Part shown: positions 22,561 to 36,200 of the stretch, piece after piece
How positions within the stretch are numbered: position 1 is the first letter of the stretch
Layout of the letters: each line of letters begins with the position of its first letter
Source: Bimastos eiseni
Lineage: Eukaryota; Annelida; Clitellata; Crassiclitellata; Lumbricidae
Reading direction: 5' to 3'
Assembly (NCBI GenBank): GCA_959347315.1
Contig: OY365819.1
Coordinates: 20,038,877-20,102,876 of the forward strand
Length of the DNA: 64,000 bases
Notes under the pieces: model-generated
Database searches by the model: none
Told to the model about the DNA's origin: nothing
What the model saw: only the letters and a program-made list of their open reading frames with translations
Made by a program: the position numbers and the translations under genes

Positions 22561-24706
22561 GGCGTACTCACTTTAGTTCTCAGCTCAGCCTTCTATTACT
22601 TGCAATACTACAACACTAAGCTAACATAAACTTCCATACCTTTTGTATTTAAGTATGCCTATAATTAATTACAATAATTATTGTTCTATCCTGTGTTAAC
22701 CTCATGTTAGCCTACGTTAATAATTTTTAAGCTGTGGCTCTAGGTGTTTTGTCCCATTGCGATTTTCTTGGCATGTTGACAGAGGTGGTTTGCCATTGCC
22801 TTCCCCAGGGTGTTTTTATCGAGACACCATCTCCCCCCTTGCGTTGATGACTTCCATCATCCATCCTTCAGGATCTTCTCCCCTAGGACTCACATATACC
22901 GGGAAGGGCTCGGTCGTCCACCCCGCACTTTGTTTCCAACAGAGGGACCACAAGACGGTGGCGTGTTGGGTGTATCGATAGTCTGAAGGTTCGATAGTCC
23001 GAAGATTGCATGGTGACCGGTCGATAGATGATAAGATTTTGGTTTTAATGGCAGCTGGACTGATGAGAAGAATTGTGTTTGTTAGAAGCTGGATTGCATA
23101 ATTCTTTCATTCATCCAGCTTCCATTTAGGCATGATTCTTTTCATATCAATCCAGCTCCCACTTTTACACATTCTTTTCATCAATTAATTCAGATTCTAA
23201 ATTAATGTCGGAGTATAGAATCTTCTGACTATCGAACCTTTTGACTATCTGGCTCTAGGTGGCACTAAAACGATGAAGATTTCCAAGAACAATCGATATT
23301 TAGACACCCTAGTTTGGTCTCCCGTGTATTCTACTACGATTCGTGTTAACGTTTGCATAGTCGCACCAAATAAATTTTTTATATATTTTATGTGTAAGTA
23401 TGTATGTATCTCAATGATCGAACGAAACGCGTTCCAATCGAAGTTATAATTGTTATAACAATCTGAGATAGACAGACACAGAGTAAACAGACAAACATTT
23501 TATTGACTCACGTTTGTCCCTCGTGACACAGGATGTCCCTAACGACCTTCTTCGATGCTTAAATAGAACGATTAACAACTGGGGAGATCATCTTTGTTGA
23601 CCTAGCGTTATTTTTATGCGGGTAAAACCCAACAGTAGGTCACGGGTTAATTTAGTCCGAGGGGATTTCTGAAATATTCTTTCTTGACCTCCTACAATAC
23701 ACCAGTGCCACTGTGCCACCAATGTAGGCCTACGTCGTGTGTCATAATGACTGTCTTTGTAAGCTCACAGAACGAGTCTTAAGCCAATCGAGCTTCTACA
23801 AAACTCAGCTAGCAGACGAATGCTTGACATTCACCTGGAGGTAATAGGTAAACAAACTGAGTTCTTAATAGGCCCATTTTCACTCATTTTGGGCATATTA
23901 TTACAATATTCATCAATTTATGAACAGTGTCTAATGTCTTTGGGTCATGTTAGAATTTTACAATAATATGTCAGATGTGTAGCAGTGGTGTATTAAAAGC
24001 CTAGAGGGCTGCACACTCCCACTGTCTGTTTACGGTCGAGTCAGTCGGTGTCTAAGAGCTTTTGTTAGCCTTTAGCCTGCGGTTAAGGGATGCTCATGAG
24101 TGGTTTTTAGGCCCTACGTGTCGATGTGGGACCTAGCCTACATGTTATTCTCGTGATTGAATTTGTCACAGAACTTGGAATTTCCCTACTGTTGAGTCAA
24201 TATCTTGATCGAACTCCCAAAATGTATTTACGTCATCGAATCTAAATCAGCGTGGCTAGTAATCACTTATTGCGTCGGCGCCTGGTCGATGGTAAGGATT
24301 GGGATTTGTAAGGAAAGGGATGATTTCACTAATTGGTTCGTCTGGGATTCAATCCCTTTTATCATCCCAACTAAAGGATGGACAGACACGCGTTATCCAC
24401 GGTCTAAGTACTCATCCTTTTAGAGAGTACAACCGAAGAATGGTTGGATTCACTTAAACCAGCGTATACGCACATATCGTAATCGTAATCTCCAAACTTC
24501 TAAAGCGCCACTTTAAAGCCAAGCGCTGTACACCAGCTTGTTCACGAGCGCTGCGTCCAAGGAAATGGGTTGCCAAAAAGGTATTCCGAAGAAGGGCATA
24601 GTCTGGTTTCCAGAAGGTCAGAGGAGGTTAAGGGTGGTGTCGCTTTGATTCAGGATCTGAGGGTGGATGATCGAGTGAGTCTGGGTAAGAATTCTAAAAA
24701 AGTAAG

Positions 24707-24808
24707 ACCTGGGTCCCTCTAAGCCCTGCTGGGTCCCTTTAGACCCCACTGGGTCTCGTTGGGTCCCTCTAGGCTTCACTGGGTCTCTCTAGGTCCCGCT
24801 GAGTCCGT
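24707..24808. repeat. degenerate 19-20 bp minisatellite
   Basis: Repeats of CTGGGTCCCTCTAGGC with substitutions, about five copies. Confidence 0.85.
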
Positions 24809-24869
24809 GTTCCATTTGAAGATCCTCATAGCTCGATTCCTGCCTGGCCTGTCACTCCACACTCTAAGC

Positions 24870-25790
24870 CTCTAATATTATTGCTGTCCACCAGTGGCCT
24901 CCTGCACCAGTTCTATACGGATGATAAACAAGGTATACATGTCCACTGCCAAGCATCAGCGGCAGTGGTCTTGGTTGACCTGATGTGTGGTGCCATCAGT
25001 ATCCTCTCTTGGATGGATGGCCACATACCATCTCCATGGTGATTAAGCGCAAGCTCTCGCAGCATTTTAATCAGCTTGCGCGTAACTTCGAAATATCAAC
25101 TCCGCCAGCTTCGCTCTGTAATGCGTTCTCTTACCTTTAAAGCTTCTGTGGTTTTCGTTCATGTCTTAAATTGTCACTATAGCAGAATTGATCACTGCAA
25201 CGCCGTTCTGGCTGGCCTTCCATGTGCTTTAACGATGCGCAAACTTTAAATCGTGTCCTCCGCACTACGGCTCGACTTATTGACCACTTGGCAAAATATG
25301 CGCCAGTTTCGACTTGTAATGGTCTCAGTGCTTGCACTCTGACAGTGCCAGTCTAGCCTGGATAAAGGAGGAGTGCGACGACAACGAACCTCTTTTAAAT
25401 ATCACACAGTGTCGTTTCGTAAAACTAAAACTAAAAGCAGGTCTGTTGGTCATCGGTTCAGTAGCGCATTTCCTCTCGGATAGTGACGTTGGTCTAGCGC
25501 GGTCTCTCTGGCTGTGCACCGTCCTACTGGACTGAGCTTTGCCGTCCGGTGTCTGACCCACTCTTACGTTGAGTCTTGCGCTCCTCTGTTAAGGGTCGCT
25601 AGGGCGCGCTTCTCGCGGAGTACACGCAGGGATTTCTCAGTGGTTGACCTGCGTCCCTCCACCTGGAATGGGTCTCCGGTCACTTCCCTCTTTCCTCTTT
25701 AATAATCTTCTCACTTTTTATAACCTATTAAAATAATTTATTTTCAGGCCGTGGCTGGACAGGGAGCACCACTTAGTGGTTTTGCTCGAA
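24870..25790 (+). mobile_element. LINE relic (L2/CR1-like), reverse transcriptase C-terminal half
   Basis: Broken frames give LLHQFYTDDKQ (the FYADDTQ catalytic motif, altered), SRIDHCNAVLAGLP and PSTWNGSPV, in the order expected of a LINE ORF2 with a CTTTTTAT-type 3' end. Multiple stops and frameshifts. A SINE-like family B copy appears nested at about 25334-25440. Confidence 0.78.
25334..25440 (+). repeat. SINE-like family B copy nested in LINE
   Basis: It contains AGCCTGGATAAAGGAGGAGT followed by GCGACGACAACG and ends in an A-rich tract (AAAACTAAAACTAAAAG). It interrupts the LINE relic. Confidence 0.5.
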
Positions 25791-25869
25791 TGGTAGTTAA
25801 AATGCGTAAGCCTCTGCCATCGAGTCAATACCTTAACCGAATTCCCAAAGGGGTAATACTAGTAGTAGT

Positions 25870-25985
25870 TTTCGTTTAACAGCACTGTTATAACAAAGAT
25901 AATAATCATTAGCATCGCCCCTCCTCCTTTGTTCAGACTTTGGACTGACACTACCAGAGTGGAAGCAATGGCGGAAAATCCTTAA
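25870..25985 (-). repeat. SINE-like family B copy
   Basis: Contains ATTAGCATCGCCCCTCCTCC then TTTGTTCAGACTTTGGACTG and CCAGAGTGGAAGCAATGGCG, matching 46330-46440. Confidence 0.6.
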
Positions 25986-27237
25986 GTTTTTTTTTACCCC
26001 ATGGTATTTAATTGATTACCCTACCTAGCCCCTCCAGTATCTTTGGCAGGTCAAGAATATTGGCCTCGTCCGACAATGCAAAGATTGCTGTAGTCTACCT
26101 CGACAGCAAAATTCTCCAACAAGAATGGTCGACACAGTGGAATGCTAGGCCTTCCACAGAAGCTAACGCCTAACTATGCGGCTCCTTGATGCATAGTTCG
26201 GGCGTGATTGGAATTCTAATCTAAGAACTCTATCAGTCGAGAACAACGAAAAACAATCAAGAGGCAATGAAGCTGTACGATTTATCTTTCTCCAACAGAT
26301 GGCGGAAAGCAGATCTCTTTAGCATAGACTCCTCGATTTTGGCCTATTGCATAAGTAATGTATAGGCCGCCTATAGGCCTACCTCACTCTGACTGATCGG
26401 CAGGCTACTACTGCGCTGAGTAACACGTCTGGCATGTGCATATGTGGACTCAAGTATGCGACTCCATATTATTATGCAATGTATGTAGCCCTAATGTATG
26501 CATACATACGTAAATTCTGTAACATGACTCTCATCATCCAAGTTGAATAGCAAATCTCAGTGATAACGGATCTAATCGCTCGACTGAAATTGTGTCCAGA
26601 TCATGCTGTCTCAATTAGTATCTGGTATACATAGGCTCACTGCAATGATCCCGGAAGAGATAGTTTTTTATTAAAAAGAGAGGCTGGTTATTTTGACCCT
26701 GCCTTTTTACAGACAATAATGCGTCCACGCTCACTCAACTACTTAGTCGCATTTTCAATTTGGCGCAGGATGTCCACGCTGCTATCGACTGGCCCCTCTC
26801 CCTTGCGGACGTCCGATCACAAATGTGTCGGCCACCATAGCAACTGCTGATTTTACTGCATCGCTTTCTAATAAGACATTTATTGATAAATAATGAGATT
26901 GAATAAAAGCTATGTAACAAACTTACATTTTATAGATGCTTATTTGCATGTAAGCTTCGTATATCATTCTCTCAAATGTGAAGTATGGCCTAAAGCTACT
27001 AATAAACAACGAAGATTATGAGGTAATTACCATCAGACGAGATTTTGGCAATAATCTAGCATGATTACATGTGGACGTCCGCATGGTCCAAGACTCCCTC
27101 CCCTCCTGTCAGCATTTCCCCATCCCCATCCCCTCGTTGCGGACGTCTTTTGTGGATGACCCCTCATCAATTGTGTAGACAAAACAATGAACGGTCACAA
27201 ATTGGCAATAGTTTGCCATCAAATAGACCCTAGAAAC

Positions 27238-27357
27238 ACCAATACCATGCCAGGATTACCAATACCATGCCAGGATTACCAATACCATGCCAGGATTACC
27301 AATACCATGCCAGGATTACCAATACCATGCCAGGATTACCAATACCTGTCAGGATTC
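27238..27357. repeat. 20 bp tandem array, 5-6 copies
   Basis: Five identical units of AATACCATGCCAGGATTACC and a diverged last unit. Confidence 0.96.
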
Positions 27358-27900
27358 TGCCTTCACTGAAACGGCTTACGCTTGCAGTTGGTACCTGGTA
27401 ATTGGCCGCCTTGGACAACTTCTGAGACTACTTTCTTCACCAAGAAAACACTGTTCACTATACCGAGTAGGTCCATATCCAAACTTCTGAAGAACTGCCT
27501 TCCAAACAGACATAGCAACTCATTTGTTTAGATAGTGTCATTAACTACTATAAAAATGTTCAGATCTTCACAAAAAGTCACTTAACAAAGACTCAGATGC
27601 CAGTTGGAGCATTAGCAGTGTCACACACCAACGCGAGTCTCTATTTACAGAGCGGTTCTCGTCTTAGTTACACAGTTGGTTTGGTCATGTCTCATAAATG
27701 AAGACAACCATTTGAGTGGGTAATGTGTACTCAACCACTTTTGAACACCATATACACAGGTTGTCTGGCTACTCAAATGACTCACTTCAGTCTACCTCAT
27801 CAGACATATGCTGCTCATTTTGAAGGACACCTTAACTAGAACTGATAACTGGAATTACCATATGGTAAACTGGACCACTAATGTTCAGCTTTTCTAACTC

Positions 27901-29740
27901 AAACAGGGCTCTGGTCCAAAAAAACAGCCATACAGGGTTCTGACACAAACAGCCACAGAGTTTCTGATCCAAAGAGCCATACAGGGTCTCTGGTCCAAAG
28001 AGCCATATATAGTTCTGGCCCAAACAGCCATACAAAGTTCTGACCCAAAAACAACCATACAGGGTTTCTGGCCCAAACAGCCATACCAGATTTCTGGCCC
28101 ATACAGCCATACCGGATTTCTGGCCCATACAGCCATACAGGGCTTCTTACCAAAACAGCCAAATAGGGTTCTGACAAAAACAGCAATATAGGGTTCTGGC
28201 CCAAACACCCATACAGGGCTTCTTACCCAAACAGCCATAAAGGGTTCTGACCCAAACAGCCATAAAGGGTTCTGACCCAAACAGCCATATTGGGTTTCTG
28301 GCCCAAACAGCCATAAAGAGTTCTGACCCAAACAGCCATATAGGGTTCTGACCCAAACAGCCATAAAGGGCTTCTTACCCAAACAGCCATACAGGGTTTC
28401 TGGCCCAAACAGCCATACAGGGCTTCTTACCCAAACAGTCAAAAAGGGTTCTGACCCAAACAGCCATACAGGGTTTCTGGCCCAAACAGCCATAAAGGGT
28501 TCTGGCCCAAACAGCCATAAAGGGTTCTGACTCAAACAGCCATAGAGGGTTTCTGGCCCAAACAGCCATAAAGGGTTCTGACCCAAACAGCCATACAGGG
28601 TTCTGACCCAAACAGCCATACAGGGTTCTTACCCAAACAGCCACACAGGGTTTTGACCCAAACAGCCATAAAGGGCTTTTTACCCAAACAGCCATAAAGG
28701 GTTATGACCCAAACAGCCATAAAGGGTTCTGACTCAAACAGCCATAGAGGGTTTCTGGCCCAAACAGCCATAAAGGGTTATGACCCAAACAGCCATACAG
28801 GGTTTCTGGCCCAACAGCCATACAGGGCTTCTTACCCAAACAGCCATACAGGGTTCTGACCCAAACAGCCATACAGGGTTCTGACCCAAACAGCCATACA
28901 GGGTTCTTACCCAAACAGCCATACAGGGTTCTGACCCAAACAGCCATAAAGGGCTTCTTACCCAAACAGCCATAAAGGGTTATGACCCAAACAGTCATAA
29001 AGGGTTCTGACTCAAACAGCCATAGAGGGTTTCTGGCCCGAAACAGCCATAAAGGGTTATGACTCAAACAGCCATAGAGGGTTTCTGGCCCAAACAGCCA
29101 TAAAGGGTTATGACCCAAACAGCCATACAGGGTTCTGACCCAAACAGCCATACAGGGCTTCTTACCCAAACAGCCATACAGGGTTCTGACCCAAACAGCC
29201 ATACAGGGCTTCTTACCCAAACAGCCATAAAGGGTTCTGGCCCAAACAGCCATAAAGGGTTCTGACTCAAACAGCCATAGAGGGTTTCTGGCCCAAACAG
29301 CCATAAAGGGTTATGACCCAAACAGCCATACAGGGTTCTGACCCAAACAGCCATACAGGGCTTCTTACCCAAACAGCCATACAGGGTTCTGACCCAAACA
29401 GCCATACAGGGCTTCTTACCCAAACAGCCATAAAGGGTTCTGGCCCAAACAGCCATAAAGGGTTCTGACTCAAACAGCCATAGAGGGTTTCTGGCCCAAA
29501 CAGCCATAAAGGGTTATGACACAAACAGCCATACAGGGTTCTGACCCAAACAGCCATACAGGGCTTCTTACCCAAACAGCCATACAGGGTTCTGACCCAA
29601 ACAGCCATACAGGGCTTCTTACCCAAACAGCCATACAGGGTTCTGACCCAAACAGCCATACAGGGCTTCTTACCCAAACAGCCATAAAGGGTTATGACCC
29701 AAACAGCCATACACTGATCTGACATAAACAGACAGCCATA
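27901..29740. repeat. minisatellite of 25-26 bp units with 203 bp higher-order repeat
   Basis: About 70 copies of CAGCCATACAGGGTTCTGAC with spacer CCAAA, in several sub-variants (GGCTTCTTACC, GGTTTCTGGCC). Blocks of eight variants recur at 203 bp at the right end. Open frames on the minus strand are a property of the array. Confidence 0.96.
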
Positions 29741-30232
29741 CATCATTGTCGTCTCCATCATCATTTACAACAACCACTGCCTTCATCCTCATCACTACTG
29801 ATGAATGGGAACAAAAGGGATAATCCACATCCCTGCATTTAACCCTCAGCATCACCATCACCCTGCTGCACCAACCACCCTATGCCATCTCCATTATCCT
29901 TTGACAAACCATTCAACACAAATCGATCACGTATTGAGTGGCGTCGAAGCCTATAAAAATTAAAAGCAGCAAAATTACAACATAAATAATAATGCTTATT
30001 GGTTACATAACACAGAGATGAAAGCCTGGCTTAGTAACAGATCTCCAGTAACTTAACATCATCCTCTCCTCTCGGTTCCCAGCGTTCTTATTATTACGAA
30101 ATAGAAAGTTTGGCCAGTTCTGAAGTAGAACAGCAAGAGGCCACAGATCCAGACGACTCAAGCAGATGACAAGTCCAGCAAAATCCTCTCATCAACATTT
30201 CAAAACATCTTCCTGACTGGATCAGCTGCAGT

Positions 30233-30243
30233 CTAATCCAGAG
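30233..30243 (-). CDS. CNOT4: CNOT4 terminal coding exon 18 (two full codons and stop)
   Basis: After an excellent acceptor (GTGTGTTTTCTAG) the reading frame adds ALD and meets TAG at 30235-30233. The full end QSTLADALD resembles the LLQSSTLDRH-type end of long vertebrate CNOT4. The 3' UTR follows towards 30000; its end is not determined. Confidence 0.72.
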
Positions 30244-33200
30244 CTAGAAAACACACACAAAAAATCATAAATATCATCATGGTTGGCATATAATTATATC
30301 CTGTGTACGAGCAACAAAAGCAGCATTTATAAAATTGCAATAAAATCAGTAAAAATTCATAATAATAATTCGATCAATAATAATTCTTATAATAGTAATA
30401 TTAACATTAATAGAAATAGTAATAAGAAGAGTTAATGGTCTTTGGACAATTCTTATCTCCTGATGGCTCAAACCATTATTCAGACAAAACAATAACAAAA
30501 TAATAATATGTGGACGTTTACATGAAAAGGGACCAGATCGTCGGTTTTAGTTTAAGAGAAAACAGGGCCTAAAGTGATTTGGGCTAAAATTTTCGATATT
30601 TTGTTTTTGTCTAATTGCATTCTTCTATGAATGTACTACACCTATAAAGGTAAATTTCTATTAAATAAAAGAATTTTATTAAAAATTTATGTTTCTTTAT
30701 GGCTACATAAAAAGGACCAGATGGTTGGTATTACTTTTGAAGCCCTTCAGCTGGCTGGAGTCAGCCCAAATTGCCTAATAACCACTAGAAATGATGACGT
30801 GAGAGGCGAATTAATACGTTGCCTTCGGTTTCTGAATAACCGGCGTGCTAGCAGTTGTATTTATTAAGTGCGGTATAGGTTGATAAATCCTTGACATAAT
30901 ATTACTGTACGTGTTAATCGCAAATTACTCAAAATGAGTATTTTAAGGTTGTTGTGTCCACCAGTCTCTACAATAATGAGATATGTGCTTAATAATATGC
31001 GGATGAACTCTTTATTTCACTCACATTCTGAATATTTTAGAAGTGCCAGTAACTCCATATCGACAATCTGGTCCCTTTTCACATATATAACAATCATAAA
31101 TGCTTCAATCTTGCTGGTTTATGTGGCATATTTGCTCAACCAAAATCTTACAAATGCAGCTAGCCTAGAAGTGGATATAATCTCTCCAGACATTTTCCAG
31201 GCACTCAACAAGATCCACCTGCAAGCATCTCTGCATATTCCAGTACATCTGTCTGCAAGCTTGACTTATAATTCACTCCATCACTATCACTTAAGCATTG
31301 CCATTGGCTCTCTCTTTGATGAACTTGCTATTCTACAGCAAAAACAACAATTACGCAGAAATGTCACACGCGTAGTCGATTCATACTAGCCTTTTAAGAA
31401 CTCTCAACAAACTACACTCCACACTCAGAAAAAACACTACTACACACGCAAGATGCAGCAGAAGCCTTTGACGATAGAAAGAATCTTACCATCAGCCAAT
31501 GTACTCTGTGACTCCATGTGTGGTGGAATTGAAACACGAGAATAGAGTCCAGGCGGAGGTAGCTGAGACATAGGTCGCAGGTTGGACACCCGACCAAATG
31601 GACTGTACTCATGTCGAAATCCGTTCTGAATGCCTGTAAAACCATCGGAAAACTGTTGCAGTGAAGCTATCCACTGTCGACTGACAACATCCGCAGCTGT
31701 ACAGTTGAAAAACATTCAAATGTAATAGATTCAACCTTAAGAGATAAGAATCTTTTACAAAGGGCAATGCATAAAATACCATTATGAAAACCATTGGAGA
31801 GAATATCACTTTGTTTCAAAACTGATAGGAATGCCACTGATAAACACCACAGAATACTATGATTGAAAAAGACCACTAATAATGACAACATCGATAAAAA
31901 AAACACACAAACATCGTATGGATTAACACCATAATATTTTTTTTTAAAACAATAAGAGTTAAAAAATCTATGTCAAAAATAAAAAATGAAGGTAAAACAT
32001 CCATGATCGTTATCCAATACACATGATCATAATCCATTACAATTAATCACCAAGAAGCATGATCATAGTAATTAATCATACTGAAGTAAAAAAAATGATT
32101 TAAATTGAATCAAACGATCTCCTTTTATATGTGCTGGTCTACAGGACAACCGTTAATCTGAATTATTCGAAGGGTATTTTACATAATAACGATTTTCACA
32201 TTTTTCAGATTTGGAGCAGAAGTTCACAGTTTTTGACCACTTGACCAAAAACTTAAACACTGAATAAGAACAGAACTTCAAGAATCTGTCATCGAGTGGA
32301 CAGTTGGTCAAATTAAACTAAATCAGGTCATGTGTGATCAACATGCTGTGATCATTGCTTGGATAACACACGTCAACTGTCAATGTTTGATGAGATCTTT
32401 TGGTTTAGTTGTATGTGCTCAATGCTATCTTTGCAACTTCTAAAGGAATGGATATCGTTTATCTAGTGAACAAATGGTCAATTTTTAGAATGACCACATC
32501 ATAAGCTAATGAAGAGTTGAAAATAAATGATTATTATCGTTATTACTATTATTGTTATTAATATTATAATTATCAATAATCTAAATCTAATGAATACTTA
32601 GGACAGAAAAACAAAGGCCTAAGGAATCCACTTGCAAAGCAAAATCAACCTGATTTAAACAAGTTTGACTTAAAACAACAAACTTGCATGAAATGGCCAG
32701 CCACTTTTTGTGCGACACATCTAACCGCATCACAACAAACTCCATATGGACAGCAAGTCATTAACTCACATCCACTCAGGGACATCAACTAAATGTTGTT
32801 TCTCTTCCAAACAATACTCATATGTAAAAACATGAAATCAAGCAAAAAGAACAAACTCAAATGCCTCATATGAAAGATTGAAACCCCATAAGAAACGCTG
32901 AAACTGAATTAAAACAACAGCAACACTAGAATCGCGAGCACTCACTCCTTGGTTCAACTGGAGAAGGATGCCACAGGTAGTCTCCAGGCCTGGAATGTCT
33001 CCTGTTCCAGTCTGGAAATCAGAAACCACTGGCTCTGTCAGAATGATGCTTTCATTGCAAACCAACAACTGTCCAGTAGGAACTCACTACAATCCCCCTG
33101 GAACTTATTACTATCTCTCTGGAACTTACAACTAACTCAGAGAGGAGACGATTAATTTAAACTTAAAAGACGAGCATGAACTAAAACAAACTGGCAACCA

Positions 33201-36200
33201 ATGCAGCCTATCGTTAAAGCGTACAAAGACCACGACAGAACAATGAGTGTCTATGCCTAAAGGACTCCATATAAGACAAAACAGATCATTGTACTCCATT
33301 ATGATAAACCACAGGTCTGTTTTAAAGTCTGGCAGAGTTGGACAGACCAGTCTGACTCCTGAGACCTAATCCTGTCTTCAACCTCACTACGAGAATTGAC
33401 AGCACCACCGACAATGTTTTTCCAGTTGCTTCCGTCTCTAGTCAACCTCAGTATCTGGTCATTCCACATCAGTTTAGGTTTCCTCGAGAGCGTGAACCTC
33501 GAACAGTGCTTTGGATAATTAATATTATTCTAACAGGAAACCCGAAAAAGAGTTGCACAGAGGAGATGAATATCGCAAAGATCTAAACAGGGAACTTAAA
33601 AACGGTATGAGAGTCAGTATAACCATGAAGGAAGCGGGGGTTGTCATTAAAAGCCAAACGCAAAGCTCACCCTTCTCCAGATCACTGTAGCTCAGGTAGA
33701 GTTGCTGAGGCTGGTGGACAGCATGATTGGTGGGAATGAGATGACCGCCAGGGATCTGAGGCACCGTCTCACAGTTATCATTAGATTTGGTCAAGACATG
33801 TCGCACACCGTTATGCCAATCCTTCAGATAAAACGACAACTCAGTTTACAAAGCAGATTCAATCAAATTACCTTTGTGTTAATATTATCATCACCAGCTG
33901 TTCACCCGTGAAGAATCACGGGTCAGATAATATTTTCTGGCACTGTTTGTTCTAGTCGTTAACCCGTGAATAATCACAGGTCATACTTGATTTTAGCATT
34001 ACTATAGTAGCGATGAAGACACTTTGACGCAGAGCTAAAACAGGCCTACACGTTAATTTAACGAAACGGTTGACGAACTATGTGTCACCTACACTGCAAG
34101 TTCGCAGCGGTCAACATTAAAATACGCAAAAAAATACACATTACCCATTAAGTCTCCGTTTAGTCTGAATAATTGCAAATATACTTACATTACACGACGA
34201 ATTTAACTTTAATAACTGCATATATACTTACATAGACACGCATAAAAATGTTTTGAAAAGCGAATCGAACGTTTGTTTACAGTGACTTTTGCAAATATTT
34301 CGGTCAACTTCTGTCCAATCACGCGTCTTAGATTCAACTTCTGTCCAATCATGCGCCTTAGAAAAGCACGTGACTTAGGTCATTATATACATAGATCAAA
34401 CACCGCACGGACTTCTAAGTACTACTAACAGTGCTTTAGATGTGTAAGCACAGATCAACAGCTTGTTCACTAGTGCTGCACAATATCAGAGGGATTTGCT
34501 CAGAGATGCAAGAAATTAGAAGACAACATAAATTATATTGATTACAGTCATTATCTGATAATAATCAATATCAATATATTTCATGGCTGTGAAGTTGAAA
34601 CTGGTAAGAGATCAATTATTCAAATCCTTATCGCAATTCTTGATCATCATATTATTTTGTCAGTTCACTAAGTTGCTACAAAGATGCAGTATCGAATTAC
34701 AACTAAATTATAATTTTTCATTTGGCATATGAAACGTAGTAGGACAGGAATTTCTTGTTAGCCCTGAATTTCCTACGAGGCCTAGGTTACTTATACTGGC
34801 TGAAAAGAAAAGACTTTGCGATTTCAAACACATTCAACACAGACATTTAGACCACTAGGCAATCTGCCAAAATCTGTCACAATTAATCTTCAGTGTTCAC
34901 CCCATGTTCTGCTAATTACATGATAATTATTAAACTTAAAATGTCCAGAATAATAATATGATAATGTATGATAATTGCCCCTGGAGTTCACATTTCAGAT
35001 TTAGATATTAACGATAAAAGTCAGTATATCAGATAATCTGTATTGACTTCAGATTTGACAGACAAGACTGTAGGTGCAAATTCCATATCACAGTGCACAG
35101 ACCTCTTTAATTAAAACGTTACTGATAACGAGATGATAATTTGTGCAAATTAATGTAAACATATGATGTAATCAATGAGTTTCTTTATCGGAAAATCGTG
35201 CCAGAACTTTACGCTGAAGACTTGGAAGTGATCCACGAGATCTGGTTTACCTGGTATTCCGAGCCGTGTGTTGATGAATTGTTTGGGGGCAAGAAAGACA
35301 TCTGACAACCCCCCGTGTCATTGCGGTTCGAGGTGGGTAACTGCTTCAGTCCTAGGGCTTTATTGCCAGCCATAATACCTAGAAACCACAAACACAGGAT
35401 GCTTATGGAAATACCTGGCACAGTCATCAAGGTCCTTCTAGGCAGCTGGAGTGGGGTCTCTCGTCCAGCCAAATGGGTTGCTACATTATGTAGCGATTAA
35501 ATGGGGGGAGCCGGAAATCGTAGAGTAATGGATATACACCCACTGGAATACAGAGCGGAGGAAGGGAGTTCGATTCTCAAATTGACAATTATTTCGTTTT
35601 TTAGGCAGTTGCGTTAGTTAAACTAAGATGTATGACGTGATGGGCACCTTGCATGGCTGCCGACAGTTAAATTTGACTCCTGTAAAAAACGATCCATACA
35701 TACTATCATACTGCAGTTTGCCAATTTCAAATTAAACAAAGATATTATTATTAGCAGTTGTAGTATTTTTATTATTATTAATTATTATTATTATTATTAT
35801 TATTATTACATGATGTTCACTTTACCATTACAAAGACATTTTACAGATTCTACTGACTGGCTGGCTGACAGCAGATTTATTGCCCAATCCAAATATTCTG
35901 GTTTCTACTTTTCCCAATCTTATAGCCAATTAAAATCCAGTTAACTCAAATAGAAATGAAAAATTCAACACCTATTGACTATCATTCTTGACTGTAAAAC
36001 CTACATCCTTATTGGTTAATAGATGTTGATTCACTTCCTTTTTCAGTGTAATGCTCTACAATACATTTCTCAAGGCAATTTACATTAAATGTAAATTCAA
36101 CTCTATTAGGTTAAATCAGTGTGAAAAGTAAACATGCACACAGAGAGATACAGAGAGGCAGAAATTAAGTTATTCTTTGAGAGGCGCTATATAAATCTAG

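Larger units (their letters stand above)
13537..30232. other. gene-poor interval upstream of the ETS gene and downstream of CNOT4
   Basis: No conserved coding exon is recognised. The missing 5' exon(s) and promoter of the ETS gene must lie here or be non-coding; the CNOT4 3' UTR occupies the right end. Content: several tandem arrays, LINE relics (17215-17470, 24870-25790), a 2.3 kb tandem duplication and a 1.8 kb minisatellite. About 22640-24480 and 25990-27060 appear unique. Confidence 0.6.

Noticed and set aside
21661..22629. The same kind of long frames in the second array
   Set aside because: Copy of the tandem duplication; tetranucleotide repeat, not a gene.
27238..29740. CRISPR-like regular repeats
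   Set aside because: Units are contiguous tandem copies without unique spacers, in an animal genome.
27832..29764. Many overlapping minus-strand frames with WVRTLYGCLGQ repeats
   Set aside because: They arise from the 25-26 bp minisatellite; frames shift between unit lengths and have no splice context.
30934..31389. 151-codon plus-strand open frame
   Set aside because: Lies in the last CNOT4 intron, antisense, AT-rich, overlaps the possible MITE; no domain seen.
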